64,000 nt of DNA from an uncultured Lachnospiraceae bacterium (GCA_905197485.1 CAJJYZ010000009.1:1-64000), one strand, 5' to 3'. Shown: positions 36,789-46,178, numbered from the stretch's first letter. Numbers and translations: made by a program. Notes: generated by a model not told the origin, from the letters alone.

Positions 36789-37058
36789 TTAGCAATATCG
36801 GTCTCTATTTGGATTGATATCCTTCTCCATATCAACAATTTTCAATATTTCAATTCCATGTTCTTCAACGCACTTTTCTACCGTTTCCGTATCTTCTTTT
36901 TTGATTAGAAGCGAAATCCCGCAACACATACTCAAAACTCTGGGAGTCGGAGCAATGACTGCCCGGACTCCCAGTTTTTTTAGTTCTCTGTGCAGGCGCA
37001 TTCCATTATCATGATTCGGGAAAAGTACATAGGTCTGTATCTCTTTTTTCTCACCCAT
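36789..37058 (-). CDS. DUF3343 domain protein
   Basis: An 89-residue small protein: TYVLFPNHDNGMRLHRELKK, then the core VIAPTPRVLSMCCGISLLIK with a Cys-Cys-Gly pair, and a Cys near the C-terminus. DUF3343 proteins often lie beside selenium-, sulfur-relay or low-potential reductase genes; their role is undefined. It sits between the double-cubane reductase and its activase, with gaps of 40 and 14 bases, and is likely co-transcribed. A role in sulfur or cluster handling for the pair is an inference from context. Confidence 0.78.
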   Translation of the reverse strand: MGEKKEIQTYVLFPNHDNGMRLHRELKKLGVRAVIAPTPRVLSMCCGISLLIKKEDTETVEKCVEEHGIEILKIVDMEKDINPNRDRYC

Positions 37059-37098
37059 TTGTTATCCGCCTTTGATTCCATGCCCCAACAGGCATCTC

Positions 37099-38373
37099 TT
37101 AGTTATTTAACATTTCAATAAATGCACTAATTCTTGTACGGAGCTGCTGTGCATCGCTGTCCGTATAATCTGTCTCGATTCCAAGAACCGGGATTCCCGC
37201 TTCTTTCATTGTTTTTTCTACAAGATAGCCTTCTGTATCATATAATCCACAGAATTTCAGATTTACATCGATGATTCCATCCACTTTGTATTCTTTCGCA
37301 AGTCGGAGAATATCATCGATTCTTCCTGTATTCGGTGTAAAGCATGCGCAGTTGATATTCATATATCTTTCGGAAAGCGCCGTAATCTGTTCCTCGACTG
37401 TCTCTTTTGTCTCATCCACAAGATTCTCAAAATAACGAGTTCCGGTACACATTTCTTCACATACAACCGCGCCTCCGCTTGTCTCTACCAGGTTATGTAA
37501 CTTCCAGTTCGGAATCGCAAGCGGCGTGCCTGTTAACATGATTCTCTTTGTTCCTTCCGGGAATACGCTCATGCCTTCCTCTACACGTTTGTCTAATTCA
37601 TCACAAAGCGCATTTGTCATCTGTGTGAATCTTGACGGGTCATCATAGAATGCAATCTGAGAAATCAGCAATACGTCTTTTCCGCTAATTGGAAGTTTTT
37701 CATTTTTTCTCAAGTCATAGAGTCTTGCAAGCGCCCTTCTCTTGTCGTTGATTAACCGAATACTTGCGGCAAGCTTCTCTGCCGTTACTTTATTTCCGGT
37801 AAATTCCTCCACTACATTTTTAAATTCTGTAATCTCTTCCGCCCATGCCTTCACATCTTTCGCACGCTTCATCTGCGGAAGATTCATCACGTGAACCGGA
37901 ACGTCCTCCGCGAGAATCTCCCATGCCTTTTTCTTGCCGTCACATGTCGTCTCTCCTACATACATATCTGCGATTCGGAAAAATGGACATGTCCGGTCAA
38001 ATCTTGCTCCTACAGACGCCTTGATAAGCGGGCATGTGTTTGTAGGGAGCACTTTTTCTCCGCCCGGAACCCAGAACTGGGAACCTCCGCAGAGTCCTGT
38101 TGCAATCGCATCCGCCGCAAACACAATCTCATCCGGCACATACACGCAGAATGTTCCAAACACTTTGCCGCCCTTTTTCTGATGCTCAATCAATTCTGCC
38201 GGACGCACTCCATGAATTTCCGATACGACAAAGTTATAATAGTCCATCCCCTCCGGTCTGTTATCCTGCGATAAATAAACGTCCCCGAAAGCCTGTGGAA
38301 GCACTTCACAGAGCTGGTCATGAAGCTCCACATTCATTCCAAGTTCTTCCCACATTTTGTGATAATCAGCCAT
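37099..38373 (-). CDS. Double-cubane-cluster-containing anaerobic reductase (HgdB/DCCP-like)
   Basis: A 424-residue protein of the 2-hydroxyacyl-CoA dehydratase D-component superfamily. KKGGKVFGTFCVYVPDEIVFAADAIATGLCGG (about residues 61-92), TNTCPLIKASVGARFDRTCPFFRIAD, GETTCDGKKKAWE and the C-terminal NCACFTPNTGRIDDILRL provide the cysteine ligands. A single polypeptide plus one activase, rather than HgdA and HgdB subunits, matches the double-cubane proteins that carry an [8Fe-9S] cluster and reduce small molecules in vitro. The physiological substrate is unknown. The ATG at 38373 has AAGGAGG; residues upstream to 38391 are not needed. Confidence 0.87.
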   Translation of the reverse strand: MADYHKMWEELGMNVELHDQLCEVLPQAFGDVYLSQDNRPEGMDYYNFVVSEIHGVRPAELIEHQKKGGKVFGTFCVYVPDEIVFAADAIATGLCGGSQFWVPGGEKVLPTNTCPLIKASVGARFDRTCPFFRIADMYVGETTCDGKKKAWEILAEDVPVHVMNLPQMKRAKDVKAWAEEITEFKNVVEEFTGNKVTAEKLAASIRLINDKRRALARLYDLRKNEKLPISGKDVLLISQIAFYDDPSRFTQMTNALCDELDKRVEEGMSVFPEGTKRIMLTGTPLAIPNWKLHNLVETSGGAVVCEEMCTGTRYFENLVDETKETVEEQITALSERYMNINCACFTPNTGRIDDILRLAKEYKVDGIIDVNLKFCGLYDTEGYLVEKTMKEAGIPVLGIETDYTDSDAQQLRTRISAFIEMLNN

Positions 38374-38426
38374 TTGTTCTTCCTCCTTCAATACCGTTCA
38401 TAGCCTTTTCTCATATGATAGCATTT

Positions 38427-38458
38427 AAAAAAAAGCTCTTCAATGTACGAAGAGCTTT
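38427..38458 (-). terminator. Terminator of the ecf-truA-aminotransferase operon
   Basis: Arms AAAGCTCTTC (38432-38441) and GAAGAGCTTT (38449-38458); on the minus strand the stem is followed by eight T residues. Confidence 0.9.
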
Positions 38459-38491
38459 CTCTTATTGATTTTTCTAAACTATATCCGTTAT

Positions 38492-39655
38492 TTATCGAGA
38501 TTCTCTATAAGTGTCCATTTCTTCAAACGCACGAATACAGACATCAATTTCTTCTTTTTTATTCGCCGCGCTAAATGCAAATCTTACAGTACCCTGCGGA
38601 AATGTTCCGAGCGTCTCATGGGCTTTCGGCGCGCAATGAAGCCCTACCCTTGTCATAATCTGATACTTCTGTTCTAGTTCAAATGCCACCATACTGTTGT
38701 CCATATCCCGGAAATCCAGCGACACAACCGAAACCCGATTTTCCATTCCCTGCTCGCCTACAACCTGAATCCATGGAAATCTCTGAATCTCCTGCAAAAA
38801 ATAAGCAGTCAGTTCCATCTTTTTGTCGTGAAGCTTCTCTATCGTTTCCTCTTCCAGATAAGTGAGCGCCGCATGAAGTCCTACAATTCCCGGAAGATTC
38901 ATCGTGCCACTCTCATATTTATCCGGAAGATAGGATGGTTGTTCCAATGAGTCCGACTGACTTCCGGTTCCTCCGGCAATGACAGGCTGCAATACCTTGT
39001 CCAACTCCTCGGAAATCAAGAATCCCCCAATCCCCTGTGGTCCAAGAAGTCCTTTATGTCCGGTAAATGCAAGGAAATCTATCTGACATTTTTTCATATC
39101 TACATCGATGGTACCCGCACTCTGCGCCGTATCTACCGCGAAGAAAATATGATGCTTCTTGCATATTTTCCCTACTTCTTCAATGGGAAGAATCGTACCG
39201 CACACGTTCGAAGCATGAAGCATAAGAACGGCTCTTGTTTCTTTGCGGATAAACGGCTCGAAATCCTCCGCCCGCACCATGCCGCAGGAGTCTCCTCTCA
39301 CTACATCATAGGTAATGCCTTGTTTTTCCAACTGGCATAACGGACGCATCACCGCATTATGTTCCATACTCGTTATGATGATGTGGTCTCCCGATTTTAA
39401 AAGCCCCTTCAAAAACAGATTGATAGAATATGTAATCCCCGGTGTAAAAATCACCTGTCTGGAATCTTCCGCATGAAACAATTTTGCAAGTTTTTCCCTC
39501 GTTTCCAGAACTGCCTCCTCCACCTCATAGGCTTCTTCATAGCTTCCACGATTAATATTAAAGGCTCCCTTTGTCAATAATTCTGCCATCTTTTCCGCCA
39601 CATGGGGAGCTTTCGGAAAAGAGGTACTTCCATTATCAAAATAAATCCTGTCCAT
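38492..39655 (-). CDS. Class V aminotransferase / cysteine desulfurase-like enzyme
   Basis: A 387-residue PLP enzyme. The N-terminus MDRIYFDNGSTSFPKAP is typical of the cysteine desulfurase-like branch, the Schiff-base Lys is in LAFTGHKGLLGPQGIG near 198, and the C-terminal loop TRVGLHCAPKAHETLGT carries the expected active Cys. It may serve sulfur or selenium mobilisation or an aminotransferase role. Its first 20 bases overlap the end of truA, so it is the last gene of the ecfA1-ecfA2-ecfT-truA transcription unit. Confidence 0.87.
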   Translation of the reverse strand: MDRIYFDNGSTSFPKAPHVAEKMAELLTKGAFNINRGSYEEAYEVEEAVLETREKLAKLFHAEDSRQVIFTPGITYSINLFLKGLLKSGDHIIITSMEHNAVMRPLCQLEKQGITYDVVRGDSCGMVRAEDFEPFIRKETRAVLMLHASNVCGTILPIEEVGKICKKHHIFFAVDTAQSAGTIDVDMKKCQIDFLAFTGHKGLLGPQGIGGFLISEELDKVLQPVIAGGTGSQSDSLEQPSYLPDKYESGTMNLPGIVGLHAALTYLEEETIEKLHDKKMELTAYFLQEIQRFPWIQVVGEQGMENRVSVVSLDFRDMDNSMVAFELEQKYQIMTRVGLHCAPKAHETLGTFPQGTVRFAFSAANKKEEIDVCIRAFEEMDTYRESR

Positions 39656-40385
39656 ATCGAATCTCCATCAGACACAAGCCCTGTGCCGGCGCCGTAATCG
39701 CTTCCTGTGTCCGCTCCACACCGTCCAATAGTTCCTTCACTTTCTCCGGCTCATAGAATCCACGTCCCACCCGGATAAGCACGCCTGCAATGATTCGTAC
39801 CATGTTATAAAGGAATCCATTCCCTGTAATGCGGATGGTAATCTCGTCCCCTTGCTGCGTAATCTGAAGCTCCGTCACCGTACGAACCGTTGTCTTCGCA
39901 TTTGTCCGGATGCAGCAAAAGGATGCAAAATCATGCTCGCCCACGATATAAGACGCGCCTTGACGCATTTTCTCCACATCCAGAGGAAAACTTACGAAAG
40001 CGTTGTATAACCGTTTTGTCGGAATCACCGTCCTGGAATTGATGATATGGTATTCATAAGTTTTTAATGTATCCTGATATCTCGGATGCCAGTCTAACGG
40101 CACTTCCTCCGACTCTACAACCACCACATCTTCCGGAAGCCGCTGATTCAAGGCATAGGAAAACCGTTCCGGCGGAATACTGCTCGCAGTATCGAACACC
40201 GCCACGTTCCCAAGGGCATGTACTCCGGAATCGGTACGGCTTGCCCCGATGACCGCAATCTCTTCCCCTGTAAGCTTACGGATTGCCCGGTTCAACACTT
40301 CTTCAATTGTAATCCCGTTCGGCTGCACCTGCCATCCGCAATAGTTCGTTCCGTCATAGGCAACCGTAAGTTTCACTCTTTTCAT
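39636..40385 (-). CDS. truA: tRNA pseudouridine synthase A
   Basis: A 249-residue enzyme that makes pseudouridine at tRNA positions 38-40. AYDGTNYCGWQVQPNGITIEE opens the protein; the catalytic Asp is in IGASRTDSGVHALGNVA near 52, and FLYNMVRIIAGVLIRVGRG marks the C-terminal half. It follows ecfT by 15 bases, the order known from many Firmicutes, but rplM-rpsI do not follow; they are about 39 kb away. Confidence 0.96.
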   Translation of the reverse strand: MKRVKLTVAYDGTNYCGWQVQPNGITIEEVLNRAIRKLTGEEIAVIGASRTDSGVHALGNVAVFDTASSIPPERFSYALNQRLPEDVVVVESEEVPLDWHPRYQDTLKTYEYHIINSRTVIPTKRLYNAFVSFPLDVEKMRQGASYIVGEHDFASFCCIRTNAKTTVRTVTELQITQQGDEITIRITGNGFLYNMVRIIAGVLIRVGRGFYEPEKVKELLDGVERTQEAITAPAQGLCLMEIRYGQDLF

Positions 40386-40400
40386 ATCGTTTCCCTTTCG

Positions 40401-41225
40401 TTAGAAAATCCAAATCTTGAATGGCACAAATCTTCCAACTCCAATCACCACAATCAGATACAGAAGCATAACGCCGTATGTCACATAATCCCTCTTTTTA
40501 TAGATGAGCGGTTTCATCTTCGTTCTTCCGTCTCCGCCTCGGTAACATCTTGCTTCCATCGCCATCGCAAGGTCGTTTGCCCGTCGAAACGCAGATACGA
40601 ACAGAGGAACAAGAATCGGAATCATACTCTTCGCTTTCTGTATAATATTTCCACTTTCCAAGTCGGCTCCCCTTGCAATCTGCGCTTTCATAATCTTGTC
40701 TGTCTCTTCTAACAGAATCGGAATAAATCGAAGCGCAATCGACATCATCATCGCGATTTCATGCACAGGAACCTTCACCTTATTTAACGGTCTTAACAGG
40801 CTTTCAATTCCATCCGTCAATTCATTCGGCGTCGTTGTAAGCGTCATCAATGAGGAGCCTATAATCAGATAAATCAGTCGAAGCACCATATAAACGGATG
40901 CCCGGAGACCGTCTTCTGTGATTTTGATAAATCCGACCGATACAAGAATCTTTCCTGTCGTTGTAAAAAACAGATTGAAAATCGTCGTAATCAAAAGTAA
41001 CAGAATAATCGGTTTCAATCCTTTTGTAATAAATTTAAACGGTACTTTGGATGTTCGGATAACCGCAATCAAAAATATCGTGCAAATCACATACCCTAAT
41101 ACGCTTTTAAATAAGAACAAAGAAATCAGATACAACAGCGTACACACAATTTTCACTCTTGGGTCAAGCTTATGAATCACGCTGTCAGTCGGATAATATT
41201 GTCCAATCGTTATATCTCTTATCAT
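40401..41225 (-). CDS. ecfT: ECF transporter transmembrane component EcfT
   Basis: A 274-residue membrane protein with about five to six helices and the conserved cytoplasmic coupling helices, including the Ala-Arg-Gly motif in QIARGADLESG and the second ARG-type sequence near MAMEARCYRGG. It links the EcfA ATPases to exchangeable S components. The ATG overlaps the ecfA2 stop by 4 bases. The S component at 26035 could be a client. Confidence 0.94.
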   Translation of the reverse strand: MIRDITIGQYYPTDSVIHKLDPRVKIVCTLLYLISLFLFKSVLGYVICTIFLIAVIRTSKVPFKFITKGLKPIILLLLITTIFNLFFTTTGKILVSVGFIKITEDGLRASVYMVLRLIYLIIGSSLMTLTTTPNELTDGIESLLRPLNKVKVPVHEIAMMMSIALRFIPILLEETDKIMKAQIARGADLESGNIIQKAKSMIPILVPLFVSAFRRANDLAMAMEARCYRGGDGRTKMKPLIYKKRDYVTYGVMLLYLIVVIGVGRFVPFKIWIF

Positions 41226-42064
41226 AATGCTTTCGTAATCTCCTCCACTGCCTCCTCAATGGTCGTTGCCGTCACGTCCACCGGAAGTCCTCTTTCTCTT
41301 AGGGCATGCATGATATATGTCACCTGCGGCGCTGCAAGCCCTACCTCTTCCAGTTCTTTGTAATGCGAGAATACCTCCTTCGGCGTCCCGTCTAACATCT
41401 TGCTTCCATGGTCCATCACAATGATTCGTTCCACATATTTCGCGATATCTTCCATGCTATGTGAAACAAGAATTACCGTCATATCGCTTTCTTTGTGAAG
41501 CTTCGCAATCTGGTCCAGAATCTCATCACGCCCTGCCGGGTCTAACCCTGCCGTCGGCTCATCCAACACGAGCACTTTTGGCTGCATAGCGAGTACCCCT
41601 GCAATCGCCGCCCGCCGTTTCTGTCCTCCTGATAAATCAAACGGCGACTGCCTGTAAAGTTTCTCCGGGAATCCGACTGCCTGCAGCGCTTCTACCGCCC
41701 GCTTCTCACATTCCTCTTTGGGAAGTCCTTGATTTTTCGGTCCGAAGCAAACGTCCGTCAAAACATCCACCTCAAAAAGCTGATGCTCCGGATACTGGAA
41801 CACAAGTCCGACCTGACTTCTCAAACGCTTCATGTCGTAACCGTCTGCGTATACGTTTTCCCCGTTAAAATAGTAGACACCGTCTGTTGCTTTCAAAAGT
41901 CCGTTCAAATGTTGAATCAATGTGGACTTTCCCGAACCGGTATGCCCGATAATTCCAACAAACTGTCCATGGGGAATCTCAAGACTCACATCCTTTAACG
42001 CATGCTTCCGGTAAGCCGTCCCTTCTCCATATATATAATTGATATGTTCTAATTTCATTGACAT
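41222..42064 (-). CDS. ecfA2: ECF transporter ATP-binding protein EcfA2
   Basis: A 280-residue ABC ATPase. Walker A is GHTGSGKST near 37, the Q-loop [11 protein letters not shown], the signature [17 protein letters not shown] and Walker [14 protein letters not shown]. It pairs with EcfA1 to power a group II ECF module. It overlaps the 3' end of ecfA1 by 10 bases and ecfT by 4 bases, showing tight translational coupling. Confidence 0.95.
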   Translation of the reverse strand: MSMKLEHINYIYGEGTAYRKHALKDVSLEIPHGQFVGIIGHTGSGKSTLIQHLNGLLKATDGVYYFNGENVYADGYDMKRLRSQVGLVFQYPEHQLFEVDVLTDVCFGPKNQGLPKEECEKRAVEALQAVGFPEKLYRQSPFDLSGGQKRRAAIAGVLAMQPKVLVLDEPTAGLDPAGRDEILDQIAKLHKESDMTVILVSHSMEDIAKYVERIIVMDHGSKMLDGTPKEVFSHYKELEEVGLAAPQVTYIMHALRERGLPVDVTATTIEEAVEEITKAL

Positions 42065-42900
42065 AATTCTTCCACCAATTCCTCTATACTTAGAATCCCA
42101 TCCGGTAACTGTATTCCCTTCTTCTGAAGTTCATGAGCCAAAAGCGTCACCTGCGGAACATCCAAACGATATTGTTTCAATTCTTCCACGCGGCTGAAAA
42201 TGCTTCTTGGCGTTCCTTCCATCACTACATGCCCCTTATCCATGACAATGACCCGGTCTGCACCAATGACTTCTTCCATATAATGCGTAATCAAAATGAC
42301 CGTCACATGTTCTTTCCTCCGAAGTTCCTCAATCGTTCGAATCACTTCTTTTCTTCCGCATGGATCTAACATCGCGGTCGGCTCATCCAGCACGATACAC
42401 TTTGGATGCATCGCGATTACGCCGGCGATGGCAACTCTCTGCTTCTGCCCTCCCGATAATTTGTTCGGGGAATGGTGGCGGTATTCTATCATACCTACCT
42501 GATTCAGGCTCTTTTCTACCCTCTCCCAAATCTCATCTGTCGGAACTCCAAGGTTCTCCGGACCGAATCCCACATCTTCTTCTACGACAGTTCCGATAAT
42601 CTGATTATCCGGATTCTGAAATACCATTCCCGCCGTCTGCCGGACATCCCACAGATTCTCCATATCTTTCGTATCTTTTCCGTTCACCCACATGGTTCCA
42701 CCTGTTGGGGTCAGAATCGCATTTATCTGCTTCGCTAAAGTGGATTTTCCGGAACCGTTATGTCCGAGAATCGCGATGAATTGCCCCGGCTCCACGTTCA
42801 AATCCACCTCGTCGATGGCGCGGTGCGTCCCGATGACATTTCCCTCATCATCTAGCTTCTCATATTCAAATATCAATTTTTCTGTTTTAATCATGCTCAT
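42055..42900 (-). CDS. ecfA1: ECF transporter ATP-binding protein EcfA1
   Basis: A 281-residue ABC ATPase. Walker A is [14 protein letters not shown], the Q-loop [26 protein letters not shown], the signature [17 protein letters not shown] and Walker [14 protein letters not shown]. The start at 42900 has an AGAGGG site; longer in-frame readings to 42948 would overlap the DMT gene end. In most Firmicutes rplQ precedes this gene, but here a DMT-family gene does. Confidence 0.95.
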   Translation of the reverse strand: MSMIKTEKLIFEYEKLDDEGNVIGTHRAIDEVDLNVEPGQFIAILGHNGSGKSTLAKQINAILTPTGGTMWVNGKDTKDMENLWDVRQTAGMVFQNPDNQIIGTVVEEDVGFGPENLGVPTDEIWERVEKSLNQVGMIEYRHHSPNKLSGGQKQRVAIAGVIAMHPKCIVLDEPTAMLDPCGRKEVIRTIEELRRKEHVTVILITHYMEEVIGADRVIVMDKGHVVMEGTPRSIFSRVEELKQYRLDVPQVTLLAHELQKKGIQLPDGILSIEELVEELCQ

Positions 42901-42948
42901 ACGCTTTCCCTCTTTGTGTATGTGACTGTTGTGTGTATTGTACTGCAA

Positions 42949-43875
42949 CTATTTTTCGTTTGCAAGAACCGGCTTCTCCCGATTTACAATGACGATTCCA
43001 ATGCTGACAAGCACGAGCGCCGCCAGAGTTTTGACAGAACCAATCTGTTCCCCGAGAAGAATTGCTGATAACGCCACTCCGAATACCGGAATGCTGAATG
43101 CGAATACCGTCACCTTGCCAACCGGATTGTATTTCAGAAGCGTCGTCCATATGCAGAATGAAATCGTTGTCAAAAGCGCAAGGTATACAAGCAAAAGCGT
43201 AGACTGCACATGGAAACCGGTCACATGCCCTCCTGCCGCAAATCCAATCAACGCCAGAATTCCTCCACCAAATAATAGCTGATATGCTGTCAGGGTCATC
43301 GGGGATTCTCTGTGGGAAATCAGTTTCAGTGTGACGGAACTCGTTCCATAGAATACCGCACAGATAAATACAAATCCTTCCCCTGTCAATCGGAAGCCGT
43401 CTCCCCATCCTCCCGGCGCAAGATTCACAAGAATCACCCCTGCAAATCCAATCATACAACCGATGGCTTTTCTCCATGTCATTTTCTCCGATTTGATGAG
43501 AAATGATGCGACAATAATCGATACAAATGCATTGGATGCATTAATCACCGACCCCTTTGCCCCTGTCGTATTTGCCAGTCCGATATAGAAAAACAAATAC
43601 TGAAGCGTCGTCTGCAGAAGTCCTTGTCCGCACACATACGGTACGGAGGATTTCTTCATCGTCAAGATTCTTTTTTCAAAAAAGCATCCAAGAATCCATG
43701 TAAAAACTCCCGCTAAAAAGAAACGGTATCCCGCAAATAAAATCTGACTCCCCACATCTTCAATGCAAAACAAATCGTAGCCAATCTTCACACATGGAAA
43801 TGCACTGCCCCACAAAGCACAGCATACCAATGCAAGAATGGCTACGACTCCTGTTCTTTTCATAAATTTTTCCAT
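42949..43875 (-). CDS. EamA/DMT family transporter
   Basis: A 308-residue, ten-helix member of the drug/metabolite transporter superfamily, with two EamA repeats. The first has CALWGSAFPCVKIGY and AGYRFFLAGVFTW; the second begins near GFVFICAVFYGTSSVTLK. Substrate is unknown; relatives export amino acids or nucleobases. It lies upstream of ecfA1 on the same strand with no clear terminator between. A second, only distantly similar DMT gene lies at 47704-48564. Confidence 0.88.
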   Translation of the reverse strand: MEKFMKRTGVVAILALVCCALWGSAFPCVKIGYDLFCIEDVGSQILFAGYRFFLAGVFTWILGCFFEKRILTMKKSSVPYVCGQGLLQTTLQYLFFYIGLANTTGAKGSVINASNAFVSIIVASFLIKSEKMTWRKAIGCMIGFAGVILVNLAPGGWGDGFRLTGEGFVFICAVFYGTSSVTLKLISHRESPMTLTAYQLLFGGGILALIGFAAGGHVTGFHVQSTLLLVYLALLTTISFCIWTTLLKYNPVGKVTVFAFSIPVFGVALSAILLGEQIGSVKTLAALVLVSIGIVIVNREKPVLANEK

Positions 43876-43938
43876 TGTCTTTTCACTCCATTCTCTTGTC
43901 TTCTCTATTCTAACGGAGAATGGAGAATTAGTAAAGAC

Positions 43939-44805
43939 TTATCTCCTTCGTACACAACCGATTCCGAGTCCTCCCGGTCCGATGTGGCATCCGATACTCA
44001 ATGTAAGCGGATAATATATAATCTTTTCCCCAGGAAATGCTTTTTCTAACTCTTTTTTCCACATTTCCAGCGTCTCTGGCTCCATATAAGTGTTGGCAAT
44101 CCCCAGATATAATTTTCCTTCTTCGTGAAGCTGATGAAATCTTCCTTCAATATCGCTGCGAAGCGCCTTGCACATCGTCTTGAACGCGGATTTCATCCCC
44201 CGGACTTTCGCATAGGCATCCAGTTTCTCTCCCTGAATCGTCAGCACCGGTTTAATGTTCAACACACTTCCGATTGCCGCACCTGCCGCCGTCACGCGTC
44301 CGCCTTTTTTTAAATACTCCAATGTATCCACCGCAATATAAATGCTGGCATCCAAAGCTTCCTCTTCCAGCGTTCTGCAGATTTCCGCCCCGGAGAGTCC
44401 CTCTTCTGCCATGGCAAACGCGTCAAAGACCGACTGTGCCTGTGTCACAGAAATTCTATGGTTATCTACGACATGCACTCTTCCCTCATAGTCTTCCGCG
44501 AGCATTTTCGCATTGGCACAGGAACTGCTCAGACCGCTTGTCATCGGAATGTAAACGACTTCGTCATACTCTTTCAGAAGCTCGTCCCACATATCCATCA
44601 CAATCCCCGGTGCTGGCAAAGATGACGTAATCTCTACCCCCTCCGCCTGCTTTTTATAAAATTCCTCAATTGTAATATCTACACCCTCATAATATGTGAT
44701 TCCTTCAATGATAACAGGCATCGGGATGATATGAATCCCAAGCTTCCTGCCTTCTTCCGGAAATATTCCGCAATTACTGTCTGCCATTACTGCTACTTTT
44801 TGCAT
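43939..44805 (-). CDS. DegV family fatty-acid-binding protein
   Basis: A 288-residue DegV-fold protein. It has the N-terminal VAVMADSNCGIFPEEGRKLGI, the VEITSSLPAPG motif near 56, YIPMTSGLSSSCANAKMLAED near 85 and a C-terminal IGCHIGPGGLGIGC block. Family members bind fatty acids and some act as FakB subunits with a FakA kinase; no FakA is nearby. It is divergent from a TetR-family gene across about 140 bp containing two inverted repeats, so its expression may be controlled by that regulator. Confidence 0.88.
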   Translation of the reverse strand: MQKVAVMADSNCGIFPEEGRKLGIHIIPMPVIIEGITYYEGVDITIEEFYKKQAEGVEITSSLPAPGIVMDMWDELLKEYDEVVYIPMTSGLSSSCANAKMLAEDYEGRVHVVDNHRISVTQAQSVFDAFAMAEEGLSGAEICRTLEEEALDASIYIAVDTLEYLKKGGRVTAAGAAIGSVLNIKPVLTIQGEKLDAYAKVRGMKSAFKTMCKALRSDIEGRFHQLHEEGKLYLGIANTYMEPETLEMWKKELEKAFPGEKIIYYPLTLSIGCHIGPGGLGIGCVRRR

Positions 44806-44845
44806 AAATTTATCTTCCTTTCCAATAGCCGACGCATTGACCGTT

Positions 44846-44917
44846 ATTTTAACACATGTTAAAATTATAGCAACTGACTAGGCAGAGTCAATTTACAATA
44901 TTTTATTTTTGTAAATT
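44846..44917. promoter_or_regulatory. Two dyads in the degV/tetR intergenic region
   Basis: ATTTTAACA-CA-TGTTAAAAT at 44846-44865 is a perfect 9+2+9 palindrome. A second inverted repeat has arms AATTTACAA (44890-44898) and TTGTAAATT (44909-44917). The half-site TTGTAAATC recurs at 44938-44946 next to the tetR start. These are operator candidates for the adjacent TetR. Confidence 0.6.
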
Positions 44918-44947
44918 ATTTATACAGATTGGAGAAATTGTAAATCT

Positions 44948-45535
44948 ATGGAAGACAGACGTATCAAAAAGACAAAAAAGAACCTAAAAGCGACATTGAT
45001 TGAAATGCTTGCCGACATGCCTTTTGAGCAGATTACCATCACAAGTCTCTGCAGCCAGGCAGATATCAGCCGCATTACATTTTATACCCATTACAGTGAC
45101 AAATACGCTTTAGTCGATGATATTTTCCACGATATGATTCGCATTGGCACCGACCGCTACCGGCAAATGCAGCGTGATACGAACCCGGAACATCATTTTG
45201 CGGTCAGCTATCGGAATGTACTCTATACGATTTTAGATTTATACTACGATAACTATGCCTTTTTCCGCCACACGAGACCGGACAAGAATCCTTTTCTTGC
45301 GTTTTCCTTCTATAATTATGTATTAACCACAGTAGAAACGTATACGAATCGGGAAGGCAAAAACATGAATCTCCGCTACTCCGCGCGGAAAATTGCCGGA
45401 TTTCTCTGCTATGGTATCGTAGGGTTTATCAATGAATGCCATGCGGAAAATATGCCGTTACAAAAGATTCGGGAAGAAGCTTCCGAACTTCTTACAAGCA
45501 TCCTCACTTCCGATATCATCATGGAGTCACGTTAA
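44948..45535 (+). CDS. TetR/AcrR family transcriptional regulator
   Basis: A 195-residue regulator. The N-terminal TetR domain is KTKKNLKATLIEMLADMPFEQITITSLCSQADISRITFYTHYSDKYAL (about residues 8-55). The helical C-terminal domain resembles the DhaS/TetR_C group (YRNVLYTILDLYYDNYAFFRHTRPD). GGAGAAA precedes the ATG at 44948. Divergence from degV and the intervening palindromes suggest it regulates degV and itself. Ligand unknown; a lipid signal would fit the neighbour. Confidence 0.85.
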   Translation: MEDRRIKKTKKNLKATLIEMLADMPFEQITITSLCSQADISRITFYTHYSDKYALVDDIFHDMIRIGTDRYRQMQRDTNPEHHFAVSYRNVLYTILDLYYDNYAFFRHTRPDKNPFLAFSFYNYVLTTVETYTNREGKNMNLRYSARKIAGFLCYGIVGFINECHAENMPLQKIREEASELLTSILTSDIIMESR

Positions 45536-45548
45536 TTGCGTTATCCCG

Positions 45549-45577
45549 TTGACAAACGTTTTTCTCCCCGATACAAT
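45549..45577 (+). promoter_or_regulatory. Promoter of the cyclophilin gene
   Basis: TTGACA (45549-45554), 17-base spacer, TACAAT (45572-45577), 38 bases ahead of the start at 45615. Confidence 0.8.
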
Positions 45578-45614
45578 AAGGAAAGAAATTAAAACAGAAA
45601 GGATGATTTTCAAA

Positions 45615-46133
45615 ATGGCAAATCCAATCGTAACATTTGAAATGGAAAACGGCGGAGTCATCAAAGCAGAATTATACCCTGAGATTGCTCCGAATACAGT
45701 AAACAACTTTATCTCTCTTGTAAATGCAGGATTTTACAACGGAATTATCTTCCACCGCGTAATTCGCGGATTCATGATTCAGGGAGGATGCCCGGAAGGA
45801 ACAGGAACAGGCGGTCCTGGGTACAGCATCAAGGGCGAGTTCTCCCAGAACGGATTCACAAATAACTTAAAACATGAACCGGGCGTTCTTTCCATGGCTC
45901 GTACAATGATGCCGAACTCCGCAGGTTCTCAGTTCTTCATCATGCATGAGAACTCACCGCACCTTGACGGCGCTTACGCTGCTTTCGGTAAAGTCATCGA
46001 AGGAATGGACGTGGTAAACGCAATCGCAGAGACAGCGACAGACTTCAGAGACAGACCACTGGAAGACCAGAAAATGAAGACAGTCACTGTGGAAACTTTC
46101 GGTGTGGAATATCCGGCGCCGGAGAAAATGTAA
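45615..46133 (+). CDS. Cyclophilin-type peptidyl-prolyl cis-trans isomerase
   Basis: A 172-residue cytoplasmic cyclophilin. Active-site residues lie in NGIIFHRVIRGFMIQGGCPEGTG (catalytic Arg) and in SAGSQFFIMHENSPHLDGAYAAFGKV. There is no signal peptide. The start at 45615 (MANPIVTFEMENGG) has AAAGGATG upstream and a good promoter; an in-frame extension to 45432 runs back through the promoter into tetR. A hairpin at 46158 follows. Confidence 0.95.
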   Translation: MANPIVTFEMENGGVIKAELYPEIAPNTVNNFISLVNAGFYNGIIFHRVIRGFMIQGGCPEGTGTGGPGYSIKGEFSQNGFTNNLKHEPGVLSMARTMMPNSAGSQFFIMHENSPHLDGAYAAFGKVIEGMDVVNAIAETATDFRDRPLEDQKMKTVTVETFGVEYPAPEKM

Positions 46134-46157
46134 TCATTAACTTTTCAGATTTTCAAA

Positions 46158-46178
46158 AAGGGCTCTAGAAGAGCCCTT
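46158..46178 (+). terminator. Weak intrinsic terminator after the cyclophilin gene
   Basis: AAGGGCTC (46158-46165) pairs with GAGCCCTT (46171-46178); the T tract is short. Confidence 0.6.

Noticed and set aside
39056..39340. A 94-codon plus-strand frame inside the aminotransferase gene
   Set aside because: Antisense to a well-conserved PLP enzyme and lacking any signal of its own.
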